20,883 nucleotides of DNA from an uncultured Lachnospiraceae bacterium (GTDB lineage Bacteria > Bacillota > Clostridia > Lachnospirales > Lachnospiraceae), in assembly GCA_910584115.1 (NCBI GenBank), contig CAJTYN010000040.1:1-20883 (forward strand), read 5' to 3'. Of this stretch, positions 1 through 5,152 are shown in pieces. Made by a program: the position numbers and the translations under genes. Every line of letters begins with the position of its first letter. The first letter of the stretch is position 1. The notes under the pieces are model-generated. The model saw only the letters and a program-made list of their open reading frames with translations, was not told where the DNA came from and ran no database searches.

Positions 1-1
1 G

Positions 2-52
2 TTCTGCTCCGAATGGGGCGACGGCAGCGTTTTGGTCACGGAGGCCATCTGA
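2..52 (+). CDS. Possible 3' end of an upstream gene (partial)
   Basis: Reading from base 2 gives FCSEWGDGSVLVTEAI followed by TGA at 50-52. Nearly all codons end in G or C, as in the confident genes of this window. The opposite strand is also open from an ATG at 105-103 down to base 1, giving a peptide that begins MKHNPAFNDRVHRP. The two readings share third-codon positions, so composition cannot tell them apart. Neither has a clear ribosome site or a recognised family. I list it only because the GC-rich patch stops abruptly at about base 65, as the edge of a gene would. Confidence 0.2.
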   Translation, partial: FCSEWGDGSVLVTEAI

Positions 53-178
53 TAAGAGGTGACCGGCCGATGTACTCTATCATTGAAAGCCGGATTATGT
101 TTCATTGCGGGTACTTATGTACAGCGTTACAAAAGAGTATAAAGTATAAAAAGAATTTCAAAAACATAAATTTCCCTC

Positions 179-207
179 TTGTCAAACGCGGAAAGTTATG
201 TTAATAT
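179..207 (+). promoter_or_regulatory. Sigma-A type promoter upstream of the tRNA-Asn fragment
   Basis: The -35 box TTGTCA (179-184) is separated by exactly 17 bases from the -10 box TAATAT (202-207), in an AT-rich stretch. A transcript would start near 214 and run through the tRNA fragment to the terminator at 390-424. There is no protein start before that terminator, so the transcript would be a short RNA of roughly 200 bases of unknown role. The -35 core TTGTCAA is nearly symmetric, so a minus-strand TTGACA also exists here, but without a good -10 box. Confidence 0.45.
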
Positions 208-302
208 ACTATTCGTTAGGTCACCAGTCAGATGGTAGCCAAACGAAGTGAAAAAAATAACCTCGATTGTAATTTGGACATGACACTCTATCAACGAGAT
301 TT

Positions 303-319
303 TACGGTATGAAACCGTA
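303..319. repeat. Inverted repeat abutting the tRNA fragment
   Basis: TACGGT (303-308) and ACCGTA (314-319) form a perfect 6-bp stem with a 5-base loop. The right arm ends at the base just before tRNA homology begins at 320. This is consistent with an element-end sequence at a recombination junction, but a 6-bp stem can arise by chance. Confidence 0.4.
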
Positions 320-380
320 TCAATGGTAGAGCGCGCGGCTGTTAACCGCGTTGTCGTAGGTTCGAGTCCTACTCGGGGAG
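320..380 (+). pseudogene. 3' fragment of tRNA-Asn (anticodon GTT), probable attachment-site scar
   Basis: From the D loop onward this is a normal tRNA. The anticodon stem is CGCGG/CCGCG (334-338, 346-350) around the loop CTGTTAA, with anticodon GTT at 341-343. The T arm is GTAGG/CCTAC around TTCGAGT (356-372). The 3' acceptor strand TCGGGGA (373-379) is followed by discriminator G. The expected 5' acceptor strand TCCCCGA and the 5' half of the D stem are absent; the sequence before 320 cannot pair with either. The gene is therefore broken and should not give a functional tRNA. Known behaviour of tRNA-targeting integrases is that they leave the 3' end of the tRNA gene, with the native terminator, at the far junction. 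That would place an integrated element to the left, outside the window. The integration itself is inferred. Confidence 0.75.
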
Positions 381-389
381 TTTAGAAAG

Positions 390-424
390 ACTGTTTGCTT
401 TTGTCCGAAGCAGGCAGTTTTTTT
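390..424 (+). terminator. Rho-independent terminator after the tRNA-Asn fragment
   Basis: The arms ACTGTTTGCTT (390-400) and AAGCAGGCAGT (408-418) pair over 11 positions, with two G-U pairs, around a 7-base loop. A run of seven T follows (418-424). Its position 10 bases after the tRNA 3' end suggests it is the original terminator of the tRNA-Asn gene. Confidence 0.85.
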
Positions 425-508
425 ATGCGGATCAGACAGAAAAATGGAAAAAACAACTTATACTTTTCCAGAAATGTACGATATAAAAAATAGGAGAGGA
501 GGCAGAGT

Positions 509-1075
509 ATGAAACCGCTTATACAGATCACGACAATACCGATCGCGTATGAAATGAAGATAGAAAGCGCAAGATTTGAGCGTCACGAAGGGACTGCGGA
601 TCTGGAGATCAGTAGCGATCAGGCAGGGCGCATGCAGATCAAAAGTCAGCCGATCAAGCTGAACCTGGATACGTATGAGCCAGGGAATGCTTTATTGGGT
701 GCGCCTTTTGATGCGATGGAAAAGGGAAATGGGTCACCAGTCATATACCAGGCTACTGTTTCTGTGGATGGAGATGGACAGTTATTGTTGAAAGGTAAGA
801 TCAGCGACAATTTAAATAAAGGGAATGTTGCCCCACAGGTATCGACAGCAGGTGATCATACACTTGCGGAGCAAGCCGATCTGACGATCCGGTATCAGAT
901 GGATAAGATGAATTTTGATATGAAAGTCGCAAATGGGAATTTTGAATTTGTACCAGGGAATATCAATGTGGAGATCACGCAGTATCCGCAGATACAGATC
1001 GAATACGTGGGAGGTCCCATCTATGTCCCGCCCAGTGCGGATCCCAATTATGAGAGTGTTGATGTAAAGGCATGA
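509..1075 (+). CDS. DUF6470 family protein (YviE-like)
   Basis: A 188-residue protein of unknown function. The N-terminus, PLIQITTIPIAYEMKIE, and the later segment KSQPIKLNLD have the alternating Ile/Pro/hydrophobic style of the DUF6470 family. That family includes Bacillus subtilis YviE, found beside fliW in a flagellar operon. I recognise the family by style and length, not by a search. There is no signal peptide or membrane segment, so it is probably cytoplasmic. The start is fixed by GAGGAGG (496-502), six bases before ATG. No flagellar gene is present here; the gene stands alone between the tRNA terminator and an inverted repeat. Its codons use more A/T at third positions than the genes from 4438 onward, which may reflect a different history. 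A weak sigma-D-like -10 (CGATAT, about 479-484) precedes it, but no good -35 goes with it. Confidence 0.6.
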   Translation: MKPLIQITTIPIAYEMKIESARFERHEGTADLEISSDQAGRMQIKSQPIKLNLDTYEPGNALLGAPFDAMEKGNGSPVIYQATVSVDGDGQLLLKGKISDNLNKGNVAPQVSTAGDHTLAEQADLTIRYQMDKMNFDMKVANGNFEFVPGNINVEITQYPQIQIEYVGGPIYVPPSADPNYESVDVKA

Positions 1076-1082
1076 GCAAAGA

Positions 1083-1123
1083 GGGTGCCAAGATCGTAAG
1101 CGATCAGAGCAGTCTTGGCACCC
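1083..1123. terminator. Terminator-like inverted repeat between convergent genes
   Basis: GGGTGCCAAGA (1083-1093) and TCTTGGCACCC (1113-1123) are a perfect 11-bp inverted repeat. The intervening 19 bases contain a smaller ATCG/CGAT stem. A T-rich but interrupted tract follows at 1131-1150. It lies between genes that end at 1075 (+) and 1165 (-), so it may stop transcription from both sides. The T tract is not immediate, which makes this less certain than the other terminators. Confidence 0.6.
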
Positions 1124-1164
1124 CAGAGCATATCTTTTGTATTTTTCTTTGATCTGTTCTCTAT

Positions 1165-1710
1165 CTATTCTAATAAGAAACAGCTCGTATAGGCCAGTGT
1201 ATTTGGCCCGTAATAATATTTTATCCCATTATCGGCACAGATCTGAGTGACCAGCAGTCCGTAGGCTTCCATAGAGGAGATGGATCTTTCGGGGAAGCGG
1301 CAGGGTTCGTCCGGGTATGTACAAGTCTTACAAAGGGTACATGCGCCTGCGCCCAGGGGCAGGAGTTTCGGGTAAGCTCTGGCCAATGTCTGTCTGAGAT
1401 CCATGAAATTTTTCTTATGGCGCTGTTCGAGTTCGATCATCGCCTCAAAATCCATGCTGTCTTCCAGTTCGCCCATGGTCTGGACCAGGATCCCAGACCG
1501 GTATCCGGAGACTTTCAGGCGGCATTCCTCCAATGTGCCGCAGCCGGGCGGGCAGGCCCAGTTCTTGTCGTATTGACCGCAGGTGTTGGCCAGGCACATA
1601 TCCCGTACTTCGGGCATCAGATCTAGGGTGGCCGGGTCTAAGATCCCTGTGTGGGTGAAGCCATGTTCTCTGGCCAGTTCTAAAAGTCCGTTTAGCTCTT
1701 TTTCCGTCAT
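1165..1710 (-). CDS. DUF2284 family Cys-rich putative metal-binding protein
   Basis: A 181-residue soluble protein with nine cysteines in two clusters: C39, C44, C53, C57 and C63 (around WACPPGCG), and C124, C127, C130 and C137 (CTLCKTCTYPDEPCRFP). This arrangement is that of the DUF2284/COG5423 predicted metal-binding proteins. The second cluster, CxxCxxCx6C followed by RxP, resembles an iron-sulfur site. Its reaction is unknown. The ATG overlaps the stop of the ferredoxin-ASKHA gene (1707-3248) as ATGA, and AGGAGGAG sits five bases upstream inside that gene, so the two are translationally coupled. The pairing suggests a shared redox or corrinoid-related job, such as delivering electrons or a metal centre; that is an inference from context. 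The family is fairly certain, the function is not. Confidence 0.8.
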   Translation of the reverse strand: MTEKELNGLLELAREHGFTHTGILDPATLDLMPEVRDMCLANTCGQYDKNWACPPGCGTLEECRLKVSGYRSGILVQTMGELEDSMDFEAMIELEQRHKKNFMDLRQTLARAYPKLLPLGAGACTLCKTCTYPDEPCRFPERSISSMEAYGLLVTQICADNGIKYYYGPNTLAYTSCFLLE

Positions 1711-3248
1711 CCGATCTCCTCCTGGTCAAATCCTAATTCATCGACAAAAGTATCCTGAAATTCCGGTCTGTTCGCCAGTTCCAGAAATTCTACTTGTGAG
1801 GCCAGCGCATATGCCCGATGGAATTCATCTTCATTTAAGACAGAGATCTTCGCGCCTTCACCGGCTGCGTTTCCGATGGGGATGATCTTTCCGGAAAGTT
1901 CCATGGGGAGCAGACCGATGGCGCATGCGCTCTTGGGATCCATGTAATTGCCGAAAGCCCCGGCGACCAGGACTTCATCGATGTCCGCTAAGGTGATCCC
2001 CCATAACTGGCACATGATGCGGAGGCCTGCGGCGATGGCGGCTTTTGCTAGCTGGAGTTCACGTACGTCCTGCCGGGTCAGGGTGACTTTGTCTGTGATC
2101 TGGAAGTCCTCTTCCATGTAGCCTGTCTCATCGATGACCTCCAGTTCCAGCAGGCAGGCAGTCAGGTCCAGGAGTCCGGAACCGCAGATCCCGGCGGCTG
2201 CGCCCCCGCCGATGACGGAATAGGATAATCTCTTTTCGGCATCCAGCGTCACATGGTCGATGGCGCCGGTCCCGCCCCGCATGCCGCAGCTGATCTTCGC
2301 ACCTTCGAGGGCCGGACCGGCGGCGGTGGAACAGGTGAGCATCCTGCCGTTTTTTGACAGGACCAGTTCGCCGTTGGTGCCGATGTCGATCATCAACGTG
2401 GTCTTCTCCCTTTTTTCCAGGTCGGTTGCCAGGATGCAGGCCAGAGTGTCCGCGCCCACGAAGCTCTCGATCACTGGCAGGGCCCACAGCCGCCCCTGGG
2501 GATGGATATGGATCCCATAGTCCGAAGCCAGTCCTATCATCGGTTCCTTGGAATGGGGCAGATAGGGCGCGGCCACCAGGCTGTCCACAGGCCAGTGCAG
2601 GAACAGATGCTGCATACAGCTGTTGCCGACGATGCAGAGACTGACGATCTGTTCAGGGGAAACATCTGCTTCCCGGGCCATCTCCTGGACCAGCTGGTCG
2701 ATGGAGCGGCGGACGCGGTCGGCGAGGATGTCGCTGCCCCCGCCCAGGGCATACTCGCAGCGGTTGATCACGTCGGCGCCATAAGGAGCCTGGGGATTCA
2801 GACAGCTATTGACCGCGATCGTGCGGCCGTCTTTGGCGTCCAGGAGATAGGCGGCGATGGTGGTGGTCCCCAGGTCAACGGCGGCCAGGCAGATCTGTTG
2901 TCCGTCCTGCGGGAGACCTTTAGGCATCCAGGGCTTTATGTCTACCTCGCGGCCCAAGCCTTTTTCCAGGATCTGGTTTTTGATCGTGCGGGAAGAGAGA
3001 CGAATGGTCATATCACTCTCCACACGGGTCGAACAGGCTTTCTGGACGCCGGGAGCGGCTCTGGTCAAGATCTCGACGGTGCATTTCCCGCATTTTCCCC
3101 CGCCCCCGCAAGGGGCATCAGGAGAGTATCCTGCCTGGCGTTGGGCTTCTAACAGGGTGGTGCCAGCGTCCACCTGGATAGTCCTGTTATCTGGCATAAA
3201 AGTTATCGTATAGGTATTCAGATGAATCCCTCCCTTCATTGCATCCAA
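1707..3248 (-). CDS. Ferredoxin-ASKHA protein, corrinoid activator type (RACE/DUF4445)
   Basis: This has the layout of the ATP-dependent reductive activators of corrinoid proteins. The N-terminal [2Fe-2S] domain has C47, C53, C56 and C72 (CGGGGKCGKC then C). A linker is followed by an ASKHA ATPase fold with VDLGTTT (about 124-130), GNSCMQHLFL (about 208-217), IDIGTNGEL (about 287-295), GICGSGLLD (353-361) and VAGAFGNYM (about 433). Relatives re-reduce inactive Co(II) corrinoid to Co(I) using ATP. No corrinoid protein or methyltransferase is in the window, so the partner is unknown. The boundary given is the first ATG. However, the only good ribosome site, AAGGGAGGG, lies after both upstream ATGs and six bases before a CTG at 3221. 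Starting there, the protein would begin LNTYTITF, which suits the family better. It forms an operon with the DUF2284 gene (ATGA overlap). A TATAAT at 3269-3264 on the minus strand is a possible -10. Confidence 0.85.
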   Translation of the reverse strand: MDAMKGGIHLNTYTITFMPDNRTIQVDAGTTLLEAQRQAGYSPDAPCGGGGKCGKCTVEILTRAAPGVQKACSTRVESDMTIRLSSRTIKNQILEKGLGREVDIKPWMPKGLPQDGQQICLAAVDLGTTTIAAYLLDAKDGRTIAVNSCLNPQAPYGADVINRCEYALGGGSDILADRVRRSIDQLVQEMAREADVSPEQIVSLCIVGNSCMQHLFLHWPVDSLVAAPYLPHSKEPMIGLASDYGIHIHPQGRLWALPVIESFVGADTLACILATDLEKREKTTLMIDIGTNGELVLSKNGRMLTCSTAAGPALEGAKISCGMRGGTGAIDHVTLDAEKRLSYSVIGGGAAAGICGSGLLDLTACLLELEVIDETGYMEEDFQITDKVTLTRQDVRELQLAKAAIAAGLRIMCQLWGITLADIDEVLVAGAFGNYMDPKSACAIGLLPMELSGKIIPIGNAAGEGAKISVLNEDEFHRAYALASQVEFLELANRPEFQDTFVDELGFDQEEIG

Positions 3249-3339
3249 AATCTATATTTTATCATTATACTATATATCTCAAAAAGAAAAAATGGAGAAA
3301 AATTGTCTTGCCAGTAAAAAGAAGACAAAAATACAGAGT

Positions 3340-3368
3340 TTGCCATGAGGGGGCGGATATGTTATGAT
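3340..3368 (+). promoter_or_regulatory. Sigma-A promoter of the secreted protein/ABC operon
   Basis: The -35 box TTGCCA (3340-3345), a 17-base spacer and the -10 box TATGAT (3363-3368) place the start of transcription near 3375. That is about 23 bases before the chosen ATG at 3398. No other plus-strand promoter is evident before the next two genes, so it probably serves 3398-8548. Confidence 0.65.
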
Positions 3369-3397
3369 AGATAAAAAGACAGTGAGGAGATGTGATC

Positions 3398-4435
3398 ATG
3401 TATAAAAAGAGGTGGGAGAAAGATCTGGCGTTGGCCCTGGCAGGGGTATTGGCTGCGGGTATGATCCACATAGCGGCTCCGGTACAGGCAGCGGATACGG
3501 GTTCGCCAAATGATCAGTATATGGAGGAGATGCAGGTACAGGATGTCTCGGCAAACGTGAGTTCGTCAGCGAACGCGAGTCCGAGCCCATCGGCAAACGC
3601 GAGTCCGAGTCCATCGGCAAACGTAAGCCCAAGCCCGTCAGCGAACGTGAGCCCAAGCCCGTCGGCAAACGCGAGTCCGAGTCCATCGGCAAACGTAAGC
3701 CCGAGCCCGTCAGCGAACGTGAGTCCGAGCCCATCAGTGAACGTGAGTCCGAGTCCGTCGGTCAACGTAAGTCCGAGTCCGAGCCCAACGGCAGGCCCGA
3801 GTCCGTCAGCAAGCCCGAGCCCGCGTCCAACGGCGAGTCCGAAACCATCACAGACGGTCCCTGCGGTCAAGAAAAAAGCCACCCAGAACTTAAAAGCCAG
3901 ATACACATCAAAAAAGATGCTGCGCAAGACAGTCGGGGACAGGGTCAAGCAGAAGATCACGGGGGCGAAGACGAAGGTCGTCTACACATCTAGTGATAAA
4001 AAGGTGGCCAAGATCACGAAGGTAAACTGCGAGCGGGGAAACTGGTGCGAGATCACCTGTGTAGGCGCGGGAAAAGCTGTGATCACCGCGCGGGCGAAGG
4101 CGAACAGCAAATACAAGGCCGCCAGCAAGAGTTTTACGCTCTATGTGAGTCCTCAGAAAGCAAAAGTGGTGTCCCTGCGGTCCGATAGATCCGGCCAGGT
4201 GACGATCAAGAGCAGCGATGCGGCGAAAGGCTGCGACGGATATCAGATCTACTATAAGCATGATGGAAAACTCGTAAAACGCCAGGTCAAAGGGCGCAAG
4301 CCGCTGAACTACACGATCAAGAACTTAAAATCCGGCAAAAATATCAGAGTCAGGATCCGTACATACAGAGTGAGAAAAGGCACGACGTACTACGGGAAAT
4401 ACAGTGCCTGGAAAACGCTGGACCGAGTGAGGTAG
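3398..4435 (+). CDS. Secreted Ser/Pro-repeat protein with Ig-like and FN3-like domains
   Basis: A 345-residue exported protein. Residues 1-31 are a signal peptide: positive MYKKRWEK, a hydrophobic core, then a VQA/A cleavage site. A low-complexity Ser/Pro/Asn stretch (about 48-155) contains eight exact-length 8-residue units. After a Lys-rich linker comes a bacterial Ig-like domain (about 165-255; VVYTSSDKKVAKIT, GKAVITARA) and then an FN3-like domain (about 258-345; YQIYYKHDGK, YYGKYSAW). No sortase motif, lipobox or membrane anchor is seen. ATG 3398 is chosen because GAGGAG (3384-3389) is correctly spaced from it, whereas the in-frame GTG at 3392 is too close. The stop is two bases before the ATP-binding protein's ATG, so it may be a partner or substrate of that transporter. 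The Ser/Pro stretch could be a cell-wall-spanning spacer. I know of no function. Confidence 0.75.
   Translation: MYKKRWEKDLALALAGVLAAGMIHIAAPVQAADTGSPNDQYMEEMQVQDVSANVSSSANASPSPSANASPSPSANVSPSPSANVSPSPSANASPSPSANVSPSPSANVSPSPSVNVSPSPSVNVSPSPSPTAGPSPSASPSPRPTASPKPSQTVPAVKKKATQNLKARYTSKKMLRKTVGDRVKQKITGAKTKVVYTSSDKKVAKITKVNCERGNWCEITCVGAGKAVITARAKANSKYKAASKSFTLYVSPQKAKVVSLRSDRSGQVTIKSSDAAKGCDGYQIYYKHDGKLVKRQVKGRKPLNYTIKNLKSGKNIRVRIRTYRVRKGTTYYGKYSAWKTLDRVR
3578..3769 (+). repeat. Eight tandem 24-bp units encoding SPSPS(A/V)N(A/V)
   Basis: Eight in-frame 24-base units encode SPSPSAN or SPSPSVN followed by A or V. Two degenerate Ser/Pro-rich stretches continue to about 3860. The units differ mainly at synonymous third bases (agtccgagc, agcccaagc and similar) while the protein repeat is kept. 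The Ala/Val changes cluster: the last two units carry VNV. Tandem repeats of this kind can change copy number by slippage without shifting the frame. Confidence 0.9.
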
Positions 4436-4437
4436 AT

Positions 4438-5142
4438 ATGAGGAGTTTTGTAACACTGGAGCAGGTCACGAAAGTCTATGGAAAAGGCGAGGTGCAGATC
4501 AAAGCCGTAGACGGCATCGATCTCTCCATAGAAAAAGGCGAATTTGCGATCATCGTAGGACCCAGCGGGGCGGGTAAGACCACGGTGCTGAACATCCTGG
4601 GCGGCATGGACCAGGCCACGTCCGGCCATGTGTGGGTGGATGGGCAGGATGTGGCGATCTATCCCTCCCGTCTGCTCACCGCGTATCGGCGGGAGGATGT
4701 GGGGTTCGTATTCCAGTTTTACAATCTGGTGCCGAACCTGACGGCCCTGGAAAACGTGGAGCTGGCCCTGCAGATCTGCCATGACCCGCTGGATGCGAAA
4801 GAAGTCTTAAAAGAAGTGGGCCTGAGCGACCGACTGGGAAATTTCCCGGCACAGCTCTCCGGCGGGGAACAGCAGCGGGTGTCGATCGCCCGGGCACTGG
4901 CCAAGAACCCCAAGCTGCTCCTGTGCGATGAACCGACAGGGGCGCTGGATTATCAGACCGGCAGATCCATCCTGAAACTCCTGCAGGATATGTGCAGGCA
5001 GCGGGGGATGACGGTGATCGTGATCACGCACAATTCCGCCCTCACGCCCATGGCGGACCGGGTGATCCAGATCAAGAACGGGAAAGTATCTTCCATGGAA
5101 ACGAACGAGGCGCCTCTGCCCGTTGAAGAGATAGAATGGTAG
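4438..5142 (+). CDS. ABC transporter ATP-binding protein (MacB/LolD-type)
   Basis: A 234-residue ATPase of the family that powers FtsX/MacB-type permeases. Visible motifs are the Walker A GPSGAGKTT (about 42-50), a Q-loop region FVFQFYNLVP, the signature LSGGEQQRV (about 140-148), the Walker B LLLCDEPTGALD (about 160-171) and the H-loop VIVITHN (about 197-203). Its length is normal for the family. It acts at the inner face of the membrane and couples ATP hydrolysis to movement of the permease encoded next. It starts two bases after the stop of the secreted protein, with GAGG in that gene's end as a weak ribosome site, so translation is probably coupled. It ends ten bases before the permease GTG. 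Members of this family often drive mechanical work across the envelope instead of bulk transport; which applies here is unknown. Confidence 0.93.
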   Translation: MRSFVTLEQVTKVYGKGEVQIKAVDGIDLSIEKGEFAIIVGPSGAGKTTVLNILGGMDQATSGHVWVDGQDVAIYPSRLLTAYRREDVGFVFQFYNLVPNLTALENVELALQICHDPLDAKEVLKEVGLSDRLGNFPAQLSGGEQQRVSIARALAKNPKLLLCDEPTGALDYQTGRSILKLLQDMCRQRGMTVIVITHNSALTPMADRVIQIKNGKVSSMETNEAPLPVEEIEW

Positions 5143-5152
5143 GAGACAGCAC

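Larger units (their letters stand above)
1..508. other. Region without a complete gene, left edge of window
   Basis: No complete protein gene is convincing here. The first ~60 bases are GC-rich and may be the edge of a gene on either strand. Bases ~100-300 are AT-rich and contain a sigma-A type promoter. Bases 320-380 are the 3' part of a tRNA-Asn gene, followed by a terminator at 390-424. The remaining stretch, 425-508, is AT-rich leader for the gene at 509. An open frame from 13 to 204 on the plus strand has no ribosome site and an atypical composition, so I did not call it. Confidence 0.6.

Noticed and set aside
13..204. 63-codon plus-strand open frame at the left edge
   Set aside because: It has no ribosome site, runs across an obvious composition change and overlaps the promoter at 179-207.
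219..240. D-arm-like sequence CAGATGGTAG upstream of the tRNA fragment, as a possible displaced 5' tRNA half
   Set aside because: The flanking bases do not form a D stem, and no acceptor strand complementary to TCGGGGA lies before it.
219..743. 12-base repeat GGTCACCAGTCA at 219-230 and 732-743
   Set aside because: One copy is inside a coding region and the flanks do not match. Several exact 12-mers are expected by chance in a window of this size.
3514..3960. Minus-strand open frame with repeated FADGLGLT units
   Set aside because: It is the antisense reading of the Ser/Pro repeat. The plus frame has a signal peptide, ribosome site and folded domains; this frame has none.
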